Shown here piece after piece: positions 21,026-31,068 of a DNA stretch of 64,000 bases. The translations under genes and the position numbers were made by a program. The stretch spans positions 12,986,001-13,050,000 of the forward strand of contig NC_084927.1 of the NCBI RefSeq assembly GCF_958298935.1. The letters are read 5' to 3'. The first letter of the stretch is position 1, and each line of letters opens with the position of its first letter. Below the pieces are notes generated by a model that saw only the letters and a list, made by a program, of their open reading frames with translations, searched no databases and was not told the DNA's origin. This stretch comes from Phragmites australis. Lineage: Eukaryota > Streptophyta > Magnoliopsida > Poales > Poaceae.

Positions 21026-22280
21026 GTTGCACCCCAGCTCTCTCGCTAACGATCCTTGGCTCCATCTCAGAACAGCGCCCTCAACGACCTCGTGGTCCTG
21101 GGTGTGACGTGTCGCTCACCGCACGCCAATGTCACACTGCAGTTAAGCTTTTCGAGAAGCAAACTATATTAGCCCCCGTCATGACAGTGATGCATGCGAC
21201 TGTGCTCACTTGTACGAGATCAATATCAGGATCATAAGACACGCGAGCTCACATATCTTGATGATCGAATTGATGGGTTGACCACTTAATTTCTTGCTAA
21301 TTAAGCTTTAACGAACAGGTAGCAAGTAATGGTCAAAATCAAAGCATAATGACGTCTGGAAAATATTGCATCCCGCTCCCTCCATACTAGTATATGGATG
21401 GGTTCTTAGCAGCCGGTAGTTATGTTTTCGTGACTGGAGGGAGTAAGTGAATGATTTGGACAATGACATATTTTCTACTACCTTCAAATCCCAAATATAA
21501 AAGTCCATTTAGGTTTATTCTAAGTCAAACTTTTTTAGCTCTGATCCTCAATAGCTCAAAAATCATATAGATTAATATCATAAGGCTGGTGTCACTAGAT
21601 TCATGAAGAAAAATATTTTCATAATATACTACTCTTTGTACTTGAAATAATATATATATTTTTCTAGATATTATTAGTCAAATTAAAGTGTCATATTAGA
21701 GATCATGTCGATATCCTAATGGATTTATATATATAGGCATCTTTCCCATTTTTTTAATTGCCACATCAACATTTTTTTGAGATGTTTGACTTCTCCTTAG
21801 TTTTTAAATTAGAAGATATTATATATTTGTAACTAATAACATCCATGGATACCTAGTTCTACTTTACTTTTGGCCCACCAGATCAATGACCAGATATTTT
21901 GCATTTTTTAAAGAATTTCCAGTATTCTTCTTTTCCTAGGAATTATAAGAGGTTTTTCATGGACTTTTAATATATATTAGATTATTACCACAACATGTTC
22001 TTAATTCGTTATCATTTTAGTGAGTGTGTAAAGATTGAAAAAATTTACCATCCTTTTTGCCGAGAAAATTACCATGATAAAATTTGAATCTACAGATGTC
22101 TGTGTTGAAAAACCAAACTTTATATCATTTGTACCCTAAATATCATCCATAGTTTTCACTCCCATAATTTCAATATTTACCATCACAACGTGAGTGTGTT
22201 CAAAATAATGTACCACATTTTGCAGCCTGCATCATCATCTACAACTTTGACACATTACCACGGTATATTCAGAATTTACC
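21026..22280. other. Intergenic DNA with Stowaway-like MITE remnants
   Basis: 21370-21435 is a small sequence with CTCCCTCC and GGAGGGAG inverted ends, the usual Stowaway termini. 21478-21540 (CAAATATAAAAGTCCATTTAGG, then CTAAGTCAAAC) resembles the start of another Stowaway family, without a clear right end. The rest is AT-rich with no coding signal. Confidence 0.5.
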
Positions 22281-23276
22281 TCCTTGGGCCCAGGCAGCCA
22301 ACCAGCTTACTAGAGAGATATATCTCAAAGAGGCGACCAAAGAGGCTATCATGAGGTGAAGCTTCAAATCTAACGTCAATCTTGTCGTCTCCCCTTCTCC
22401 GACTGCCACACCGGCACCAGAGGGGGTGGGGGTATTGGTGGATTGACGTCGGGTGTAGTTAGTAGGGTAGGTGGTAGTTGTTTGAGGTGTAGATCTAGGG
22501 GGTCGGTGGCACCCTCATGGTGGCCACCCAAGCTTTTGGTTCTCGTCATCGACTCTGGCAACTTTGACCATGTTTGTGAGTTCTTAGGAGTTGGGTGTGC
22601 GAGGTTAGTTATGTTTGGCTTGCATGAGTTTGGAGCGTTGTTTCTTCTGTTTGTGAATGGGTTGGATGATGATGTATACCCCTTGTTTGGGTTGTTTCTA
22701 TGCTGGGTCGTCGGTTCTAACACTGGCGGCTGTGTTGTTGTTTTTTGCATCGTCGACTTTCCTGGATCTGTGCTTAATAGTGCTGGTTCAGAAGTTGGTG
22801 GTGGCGGGGTTGCATTATGTGGTTCTTCGTTGTTTATCGATTGGGGTCTTTTGTCGTGGCATCAGGCATCATATTCCTCTGCTCATGATCGATTGGGGTC
22901 TTTCGTCGTGGCATCAGGCATCATATTCCTCTGGTCATGATGAAGATGCGGCCGTTGGCCTACCAATACGTTGAACGATTCAACAAGGTCATGACTACTG
23001 GTTTGCCATGCCACTCATAGCGTATCAAAATCTTGATTCTTCTTGGTCCGTGTGGGATTCAGTTTCATGTTGCTTCCTCTGTGTTCTTCTTTACTATTCA
23101 CTGGTGGGTGGAGCATGGAGCTGTGGAGATTCTGAAGGGGGGCGATGAAGTTTGCTGGGAGTACCTCTAAAGGTCTAAAATGTAATTTGTGTTTCTATCA
23201 GGGGTTCCCTTGCAAGGGGCTGGATGTAAAATTATCTTCACATATATAAAAGTCCGACCCATTCTAAAAAAAAAAG
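22281..23276 (+). mobile_element. LINE-like retroposon, 5'-truncated, with A-tail
   Basis: About 1 kb ending in an A10 tail (about 23266-23275) and flanked by a 9-bp direct repeat GAATTTACC (22272-22280 and 23277-23285), the mark of target-primed insertion. The last 80 bp (TAATTTGTGTTTCTATCAGG, GGGCTGGATGTAA, AAGTCCGACCCATTC before the tail) resemble 3' ends of grass LINE-type elements. A frame at 22443-22940 is open but matches no reverse transcriptase domain that I know, so this is probably a 3' fragment or non-autonomous unit. Confidence 0.65.
22838..22940. repeat. Tandem duplication of about 51 bp
   Basis: Two adjacent copies beginning CGATTGGGGTCTTTTGTCGT, differing at two or three bases, inside the LINE-like retroposon. 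Confidence 0.85.
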
Positions 23277-23285
23277 GAATTTACC

Positions 23286-24563
23286 ATTAGTTCATAAAAT
23301 TGGTTCAATCTGATTGTGGCCCCAACCATTGAAATGTGCTTGAAATTGCATCCTCCTCACCAGGGGAAACAAACAGCTCTGCATCCCACTTGTCGTAGTT
23401 TGTAGTGAGACCGCAGGTTGCTTTCCAATTGAACCGGTCTGCTATCATGTGCATCTAACAGTTCTATATTCTCATCTACGCCAGTAAGCGCTCATTGGAC
23501 TAGTGTTTATTGCCAAATTTTCCTTGGATATGTATTTATATATGTTGAAAAAATAGAGATGCTTTTCTGTAGAACTCTATCGTGGAGATTCTAACTTGAA
23601 AGCACACTACAAGGATCCCTATGTATTGCAACAACGCCTAGTTTGTTGCAATATCTACAGTGTTGATATTTTTCGCTTATAAACACTATTACACAACGCT
23701 ACAAGGCAGACGGGATATCACAATTGGTTTTCCAAACCCATCAGTGACATAGATTCGGGTTACATTCTGACGTTCTGTAATAGTATGCTATGCTTTGTTT
23801 ATAAAGATTGCTCCTGATACTCCTTTCCCTTTGCTGAATCCTGTCACAGCATGCCATAACGATCTACTAGCTAATAACGATCTTGCTGGAACTAGAAAGA
23901 AGATAAATATGTAACTTGCAATAAAAGGAGATCATCACAGAACACTATCTCGAAACATATATAAATTAACCTCATAAACAGTGTGTGAAGAAATCAATTA
24001 GAATGTGATTAGCGCGTTCCTCAATTAGAAAAAATATCAGATCTGATGATGGACAATTAGAATGTGATTAGAGCATTCCTCAATTAGAAGGCTCCAGTAG
24101 TCATGCTAATTATCTAGACTAATCAGTCAGCTAGACTAACCTAAACTAATATAGACAACTTTAATTTCTATCTGAAGAGTCTTCGTGATCTGATATTTTT
24201 GGCACAGAGGGGGCACCTATTTATAGTCCCTGAAGAGGGTGCCCAACCGACATAGTACAAAGGACAGTGTTGTTATCTGGTTTTAATTGGGTCAACTCAT
24301 GGTATTTTCTCCATTTTAAACTATGAAAAGAGAGTCCGAATTGCTGAACATTTGACTTGCTATTCCCAAATTTCAAAAGATCTATACAGTGAATTTTTTT
24401 TACACAATCCAGAGGACTATAGGTGTCTAGAAGGTCGTCGACTTGAAGGGGCTGCCCTAGTCCACCGGCCAGTGCCAGCTGGTAATCTTGCCCACCGGGT
24501 CTGGCCGGTGCCTAGGACATATGCTTGCTCGCAGCTCTTGCTGAGCTCCAAACGGCAGTGTCT
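23286..24563. other. Unassigned intergenic DNA
   Basis: No gene seen. Two copies of CAATTAGAATGTGATTAG with following TTCCTCAATTAGAA lie about 60 bp apart (about 23995-24030 and 24055-24090). A reverse-oriented TATA-like CTATTTATAG near 24220 hints at an LTR fragment, but no termini were found. Confidence 0.4.
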
Positions 24564-24599
24564 CACTACCGGATTTCGAGACTTTGCAAAGGCCTAAAA

Positions 24600-25128
24600 A
24601 CACTCGGCAACGTGTTTGCCGAGTGTAACACTCGGCAAAGCACTGTCGGCATACACGGTGCCGGCAAACAGATGTTTGCCGAGTGTTTTATATTGCGCAC
24701 TCGGCAAACATATTTACCGAGAGCCAAATACGACACTCGGCAAAAAAAAGCGACCTAACGGCGGCAGGGCTTTAACGGTCTCTTTGCCGAGTGTCTAAGG
24801 GATACACTCGGCAAAAAGAGGACACGTGGCGCTCGCACATCGTCCCTTTTTTGGGCAGTTTGCCGACTTTACCGAGTGTCCGTCGAATACACTCGGCAAA
24901 TCACGGCACGTTTGCCGAGTGTATTGGAGGGCACTCGGCAAACTGAGCACAGAATAGCGCCTAGATAGCATAGTTTGGCGACATGTGGCACTCTTTGCCG
25001 AGTGTATTGGAGCACACTCGGCAAACTGGCATCCAAAATGCCAGATTGAACAGCCTTGCGACACGTGTTCGGTTTGCCGAGTGTAACACTCGGCATAGCC
25101 GTGTTTATCGAGTGTTACACTCGGCAAA
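24600..25128. repeat. Left subterminal array of CACTA-2
   Basis: More than a dozen copies of TTTGCCGAGTGT or ACACTCGGCAAA, many paired head-to-head across 20-40 bp. Confidence 0.92.
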
Positions 25129-25189
25129 CTGTTATTTACCAGATCAACAATTGATCCATACCAGATTCAAAACTGTCGCTGCAATTCAA

Positions 25190-25345
25190 AATAATTTATA
25201 TATATTTCACAGATTACCACCTTCACATAAACATCGCATATTACATAAATATCACATAAACATCGCATATTACACAAACATCACATAAACCGTCGCATAA
25301 ACATCACATATGCCACAAATAGCGCATAAACTATCGCAAGTGACA
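25190..25345. repeat. Short AT-rich tandem repeat
   Basis: Imperfect CACATAAACATCGCATATTA units of about 30 bp, non-coding, inside CACTA-2. Confidence 0.7.
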
Positions 25346-25708
25346 CAAACATGAAAAATTGTCGTGACAAGATAGCAAAATATAGTCCAAACAAAAAGAA
25401 AATGTAGCAGGCCGTAACGGACTCAACACTTGATTACCACCTTAACCTGCATCAATTAAGGAGCAGAAATGCTAATTAAGAAGTATGCATTTGAAAGTAA
25501 ACAGAAATGGTAAGTATGGATATGGGGTTACAAAAGTAAGTTTCCAAAGTGAGGAGAACAAACCAAAGTGAGGTGGAGTACCAAAGTGCGAACCTCCAGC
25601 TCCAGGCGTATTCGATCCCTCTGATGGATACTGCACAAAGGAGGAGATAGTTAGCACAACACTCTATGACTGTAGGAATGGCAATAATGGTGATTACAAG
25701 GTTATAAA

Positions 25709-26841
25709 CTAACTCATAGGAGTGTATGAAGCCTGTGGAGCAAGTGGACGAGATGGCAGTGGCATCGGTGGCGGAGTTTGGCCCATTGCAGCATAAAGGG
25801 GCGTCATCATCGTATACCACTGGGATCGTTTTGCCACTAGCCTCTCCTCGAACGTTCTCTCTAATTCGTGCCGGAGCCTCCTTTCTTCATCCAGCTGGGC
25901 CTACAGTATGTCAGCGCAATCTCATCATCGTTCCAATGCAAAGCATGTAAAGATCGTGGAGGATGAATGAAATAGAACTAACCTGGATTTCGTTCACCGC
26001 AATCCGTGTAGGCTCTGGGCGAGGGCGTATACTCGGACCTGAGCTCGTGCTCTGAGCTCTAAGCTGAGAGAGAGAGGGAGTGGTGGCCGTATCGAGTGTG
26101 CCGTCGCCAATCCAGAACCGGCCATGTTTCTTGCCTCCTCCCGCCCTCATAACCACTTCCCCATCAAGATCATGCTCGCTCGGATCAAAGTCTGAGCCGT
26201 GGACCTCCTTTGCCATCGATGTGTATCCATCCAGGCGAGCCTTGACGTTCTCGTTGGTGTACGCTAAGGCCGGGTCATTCGGGTCATAAGCAACCCCGTG
26301 CATCGCCTTTGACTTATGGGCCAAAGCATAAGCCTTGAACTGGGAGAGAGGCTGACCATCATTTTTTGCCGATTGCAACAGAAAAGCAATAACATTCATA
26401 AAGGGGGCACCCGCACAGAAATTAAGGAGAATTGAGCTTGGGAACAACAGATGCTATTGCATACCCATCTAGCCACGAAACCAGTCAGGCTGAGGTTGCC
26501 TTGATGGTGTGGCGCGCCAGGCATCAACAATCGCCTTTCCCGGCAAGCATTGTGACTGTCCTCCCACTCGGGAGCGCACCACTTGTCCACGATCACCGCC
26601 CAGCACAGAAGGTCTCCGGCGCACCACCCCGGAGGCACCTAAATAATCAAGTACATGATATATAAGAAGAAGAAATTAAGTGTTAGTAATCTAAGGAATA
26701 ACAAGCTTTAATGTACTTTACCTGCAGGTATTGCTCCCGGGTCAGAAATATGGTCCTAGCGTCTTTTTTTGTCACCTTCGCTCCAAGGTGTTCCGCGTGA
26801 AATTTGATCACGGCCTGGACGCGCGCCTCATAGTGCATATC
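25709..26841 (-). pseudogene. CACTA-2 ORF2 remnant, plant transposon protein, four or more exons
   Basis: Minus-strand exons fit as follows. 26841-26722 encodes MHYEARVQAVIKFHAEHLGA and FLTREQYLQ, then donor GTAAAG. 26638-26466 encodes WCAGDLLCWAVIVDKWCAPE and HHQGNLSLTGFVARW, then donor GTATGC. About 26380-25983 encodes FKAYALAHKSKAMHG, AYTNENVKARLDGY and a GGGKKHGRFWIGDG segment, then donor GTTAGT. 25900-25709 encodes a coiled segment with RRLRHELERTFEERL, then proline-rich MGQTPPPMPLP and a stop. A further piece with YPSEGSNTPGAGG follows at about 25631-25570. This is the conserved C-terminal half of grass CACTA second proteins. The N-terminal exons are missing or unrecognised, so I treat it as a remnant. 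It is an ORF2-type protein, not the TNP2 catalytic transposase. Confidence 0.75.
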
Positions 26842-27095
26842 CTTAACTATGAATATTTATAACCATAACTCTTTCAAACGGGAGACGCATAGGTTACGCG
26901 ACATGCACATCCTAAAGCCTAAATTAGCCAAAATTCAAAATTTCGGCGGCACCTCCTTTGTAATAAATAGCAAAACTGGCATAACAACACAGGCATAACA
27001 ACACAGGCATGACAAATATGGATGATACAACCATCTAAAGACTAATTAGAGGACAACCCAGACTGAAATATGAATCAACTTTCATAACTCATTCC

Positions 27096-27206
27096 CCGGA
27101 TAGTATTGCCACGAGGACTCCATATGATCTACTTCATGTGCTACCAGCAACACATGCTCACAATGACATGAGTCACATATGAAGTCCTCATGGCAATACT
27201 GTCCGG
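27096..27206 (-). promoter_or_regulatory. Inverted repeat with a 31-bp near-perfect stem
   Basis: 27096-27126 and 27176-27206 are inverse copies with three differences. On the minus strand two of these become G-U pairs, so the minus transcript (the ORF2 sense) folds better than the plus. A 6-bp inner stem (CATGTG/CACATG, 27135-27156) lies in the loop. It sits just downstream of the GC-rich leader exon. Confidence 0.75.
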
Positions 27207-27545
27207 AGGAGGGGGGTGGCCGGAGGAGGGAGGAGCACATGGTTTCAACGGCGCATGGCGTGTGGCGGTACCTTGTACCCGGGCGTCGGAGGGGGGCGGC
27301 ACGGGGTGGCGCTGGGCCGCGCGGGGGAGGCGGCGTCGGGCAGTGCGCGGCGGCGGTGGCGGCGGGCCGAGGCGGCGGCGAAGGGGGGGCGGGGGCGCGG
27401 GGGCGCTGGCGGCGGAGGGGCGCGGGCCGAGGCGGCGGCGGCCCGCAGGGGCGTGGGGGCGCTGGCGGCGGCGGCGGCGGCAGGAGGGGAGTCGTGCGAG
27501 GGATAGTTTTCTACCTATCCCCGCGCGCAGGGTGGGGAAACCCTA
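27207..27545 (-). other. GC-rich leader exon region of CACTA-2 ORF2
   Basis: Very GC-rich, CCGCCGCC-repetitive on the minus strand, next to the internal motif array at 27549. It corresponds to 4227-4500 in CACTA-1 and 61042-61310 in CACTA-4. Long open frames here reflect base composition, and I do not regard them as proteins. Confidence 0.55.
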
Positions 27546-27548
27546 TAT

Positions 27549-27728
27549 TCGGTAAATTGCCGAGTGTCGACTTTGTCGAGTGTCAAATCTAGAACACTCG
27601 GCAAAGAACTTGTGTTGCCGAGTGTGAAATCAAGACACTCGGCAAACAACTGGTTTGCCGAGTGGGAAAGCAAGACACTCGGCAAAGAACTGTGTTTGCC
27701 GAGTGTGAAAGCAAGAACACTCAGCAAA
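27549..27728. repeat. Internal array of the CACTA-2 subterminal motif
   Basis: At least eight TTGCCGAGTGT or ACACTCGGCAAA copies over 180 bp, located between the ORF2 leader exon and the lost TNP2 region. Confidence 0.9.
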
Positions 27729-27760
27729 CACTTGAAAAAAAAATTTTGGCTACATATACA

Positions 27761-29110
27761 CTTAATGAATTAAAAATAGCAAATAGACCCAGAAAAATGT
27801 CAAATTTTAACATTGAATATGCTATGTTGTATGTTGAGTGTAGAAAAAGTTTCAAGGTCAAACGACGATTCAAACGTCACTTCGGCTTCAAACCTAATCC
27901 GTTCCCTCTCGAAACCACGATTCTTCCTCGGAGATGCTTTGGTTTCTAAGCATCGTATGTGACAACTTTTGCGAAACCTTCTCAATTTTTTATCTCAGCC
28001 TCTACGTATCATATCATGACACTATGGCAAGTCTCATGTTTTTCAGACTTCGTTTGTTTTTTTTAGAATTAAAAAACCAATAAGCTACATGTTGCTGGTC
28101 GAGTGTTGCCGCCCAGATGTTTCAAATTTCTTTTCATTTCTTGGGTAAGGCCTAAAAATAGACTCAACAACATGAATATGATTTTTCTACCCATTTTTGT
28201 TCATTATTTCATGTACTTGCAGATCAAATTTGACTTATATCCATTAAGAGCCTAGAAATGCACTTAATGAATTAGAAATAGCAAACGGAGCCAGAAAAAT
28301 GCCAAATTTTAACATCGAATATGCTATGTTGTATGTTGAGTGTAGAAAAAGTTTCAAGATTAAACGACGATTCAAACGTCACTTCGGGTTTAAACATGAT
28401 CCGTTCCCTCTCGAAACCATGATTTTTCCTTAGAGATGCTTCGGTTTCTAAGCATCGTACGTGACAACTTTTGCGAAACCTTCTCAATTTTTTATCACAG
28501 CCTCGACGTATCATATCATGACACTATGGCAAGTCTCATGTTTTTCTAACTTCGTTTGCTTTTTTTTAGAATTAAAAAACCAATAAGCTACATGTTGCTG
28601 GTCGAGTGTTGCCGCCCAGATGTTTCAAATTTCTTTTCATTTCTTGGGTAAGGCCTAAAAATAGACTCAACAACATGAATATGATTTTTCTACCCATTTT
28701 TGTTCATTATTTCATGTACTTGCAGATCAAATTTGACTTATATCCATTAAAAGCCTAGAAATGCACTTAATGAATTAAAAATAGCAAACGGACCCAGAAA
28801 AATGCCAAATTTTAACATCGAATATGCAATGTTGTATGTTGAGTGTAGAAAAAGTTTCAAGGTCAAACGACGATTCAAACGTCACTTCGGGTTCAAACCT
28901 GATCCGTTCCCTCTCGAAACCATGATTCTTCCTCGGAGATGCTTCGGTTTCTAAGCATCGTACGTGACAACTTTTGCAAAACCTTCTCAATTTTTTATCT
29001 CAGCCTCTACGTATCATATCATGACACTATGGTAAGTATCATGTTTTTCTACCCATTTTTGTTCGTTATTTTATGTACTTGCAAATCAAATTTGACTTAT
29101 ATCCATCAAA
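27761..29110. repeat. Three tandem copies of a 502-bp unit
   Basis: Copies start at 27761, 28263 and 28766, each with CTTAATGAAT then ATAGCAAA and a conserved segment CAAACGACGATTCAAACG. Periods are 502 and 503 bp. The third copy lacks about 150 bp, with the join at TTTTTCTA, a sequence present at both edges of the missing part. An antisense frame of 60-80 codons (FERERIRFEPEVTFESSFDL) recurs in each copy but is cut by stops and is probably not coding. Confidence 0.9.
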
Positions 29111-29665
29111 TAATTTCTTATAAAAAAGAGTTATCCATAAAGTTAGATTTCGATGGAACATAGCAAACATGTTATCCATCCAAGAATCGCCAAATGAAGT
29201 CGCTTTTTTGTTCCACCACTTCTCACTATGCTACCAGCTACCTTCTCTGATGCACTTAACGATGAACCAATCAAAACCCATAGATCAGAAGGGCAGCTTG
29301 ATGTGTCAAGCTGATCTGCTTTTACTTCTTCCACTTGGCAAGCATTGAAAATTCCTTCTTTGTCTAGATGACAGCTGGAATGATAGTATATAGCAGAGAA
29401 ATTCCTTTTTTAAGGCAAGGAAGAAGAATTGTCATTCTCCTTCAGAGCACAACTGATTCCAAGGGCCGCTCCCAGGAGTCCACATCTGCTGCATCTCAAT
29501 CTTGAAGCACGACTGAATTCTAACTCCAAGTTCATAACAATATCATCCTTAAACCATACTGTAGTAGTACCGGAATCGATGTGTGGCGGCCTTTGGTTGG
29601 TTGTTATTACGAGAAAGAAAAGAGATCAAAAGGAAACCAAAAAGAAAACAAAGAAAAAAAAATCT

Positions 29666-29940
29666 TTTGCCGAGTGCTTCATATTGGGCACTCGGCAAAG
29701 GGGCGACTCGCCGTCAGCCGCCGAACGGAGGGACACGTGGCGCGTTGTTTGCCGAGTGCCCGAATTCGCCGAGTGTTTTTTCTCTATTTTGCCGAGTGCT
29801 GTTGTTTGCCGAATGTTTGTTGAGGTATTTACCGAGTGCTTAATTGTTTGCCGAGTGCGTTAGTCGGGCACTCGGCGTAGGTGGTTGTTTGCCGAGTGCC
29901 CGATATAATGCACTCGGCATACACGTAGGCACTCGGCATA
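29666..29940. repeat. Right subterminal array of CACTA-2
   Basis: About ten copies of TTTGCCGAGTGC and CACTCGGCA next to the right terminus. The motif here more often ends GTGC than GTGT. Confidence 0.9.
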
Positions 29941-30020
29941 CACATCGTTTCCTTTAGTGTCTATAGAACATTACGTAGTTTAAGGAGGAGTTAACACTCA
30001 AATTTTCTAAGCAAAATAAA

Positions 30021-30473
30021 TCACTTGTAGTTTGATTTTCACCCCACACGTATATTTGTGGCATATTCACCCTCATAAGTATACCCCTGTTGTAGATTCA
30101 CGTCCTTAAGTGTTACATGTTCTTTGTTGGTGAGTTATAAGGTTCAGAATATGCGAGGGGGGACTATTGGCCCGTCATTCGTGTTACGTCAGACCCGGAT
30201 GCTCTATACCAGGTCTGTTTACTCTCCGCAATAAGTTAGGTCTAAGAGTCAAATAACATGATTTGAAGACCTAACCGTCTGAGTATAGAGGCATATAGGT
30301 CCGACTTAGACACGGTGGACTCGTCCATATTCTCGCTTGGGACACTGCTACCTTCGACTCAGCAAAAAATCACACGTGTTACTCGGGATGGGAATGTGCA
30401 ATTGGGGTTATACTTGTCGGGGTGCATATGCTACAAATATACTTTTTAGCGGTGAAAATCAAACTAGGAGTGA
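30021..30473. mobile_element. MITE with long terminal inverted repeats
   Basis: The left end TCACTTGTAGTTTGATTTTC and right end (reverse complement TCACTCCTAGTTTGATTTTC) are inverted repeats that continue to about 50 bp, including GTATATTTGT-GCATAT. It is 453 bp with no coding capacity. No convincing target duplication was found, so the superfamily is open. It lies 0.5 kb upstream of the O-methyltransferase promoter. Confidence 0.7.
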
Positions 30474-30982
30474 CTTCTGGGTGTGTTTTAGTAAATTTTA
30501 CCAATTTTCTAACCATACGAATGGAGAATAACACCTTAGATTTGATCTGACTTCGTAATGGTTAAAATTCGGGTGTTATTGAGGATTCTAACACCCCAAG
30601 TTTTCTATTTGTACAAACACTACTTGAAAATTACACAAAAAATGACTATAACTCCAGTATAAACTAACTATAATTGGAAGTATAAATAAAAATTTAGGAG
30701 GGTCTGAAAACACATGAATTTCTTGCCTCAAATCCTAACACCCTTGACAACGAATAATGACGAAATCCGATGGCTACCTACAAAATCTGGTGTTGGAGCC
30801 CAAAAAACACTTTGGTTGAAATATAGAATTCTCGGCTCCAAGAGACCAAAACTATTCCATCCCGTGCTCGATTCACAATATTTTCTTTTTGTCGTCATAT
30901 TTTCTTCATACTAAAATTATTGTGGCATCTTGATAGATATATTTTGTTGTGTCCTACACATTCTTTCAATCATTCCATCGTG
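30474..30982. other. Upstream region of the O-methyltransferase gene
   Basis: AT-rich promoter-proximal DNA. A GGGTGTTATT and AACACCCC pair (about 30571-30598) is a short inverted repeat. No other element was recognised. Confidence 0.45.
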
Positions 30983-30989
30983 TATATAA
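30983..30989 (+). promoter_or_regulatory. TATA box of the O-methyltransferase gene
   Basis: TATATAA in GTATATAAGG, 80 bp upstream of the ATG. Transcription would start near 31015-31020. Confidence 0.75.
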
Positions 30990-31068
30990 GGTGTTGGTAG
31001 GCACTGGGTATGGCCAAGGACTAGTAGTACAAGACAAGCTTTAAGTTGTTGTGAAGTTAACTAGCAGC

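Larger units (their letters stand above)
24564..29959 (-). mobile_element. CACTA-2, non-autonomous (TNP2 lost)
   Basis: Left end CACTACCGGATTTCG at 24564, right end CACTAAAGGAAACGA (reverse complement) at 29959. Both are flanked by TCT (24561-24563 and 29960-29962), a perfect 3-bp target duplication. Subterminal arrays of TTTGCCGAGTG and its inverse occur at both ends, with a third array inside (27549-27728). The element retains ORF2-type exons on the minus strand but no TNP2. Where TNP2 should lie there are three tandem copies of a roughly 502-bp unit. It would depend on transposase supplied in trans. Confidence 0.93.

Noticed and set aside
23605..23800. Possible further CACTA or MITE starting CACTACAAGGATCCC
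   Set aside because: No matching right terminus, no motif array and no target duplication.
27179..27592. Glycine/arginine-rich open frames on the plus strand
   Set aside because: They arise from GC-rich CCG/GGC repeats in a leader exon; no start context, no similarity, and all frames look alike.
27800..28990. Recurring 60-80 codon minus frames (FERERIRFEPEVTFESS)
   Set aside because: Repeat copies carrying the same chance frame; bounded by stops and shifted between copies.
24590..29959. CRISPR-like look of regularly repeated CACTCGGCAAA sequences
   Set aside because: The motifs occur in both orientations with variable spacing and are the known subterminal repeats of a CACTA element; the window is plant nuclear DNA.
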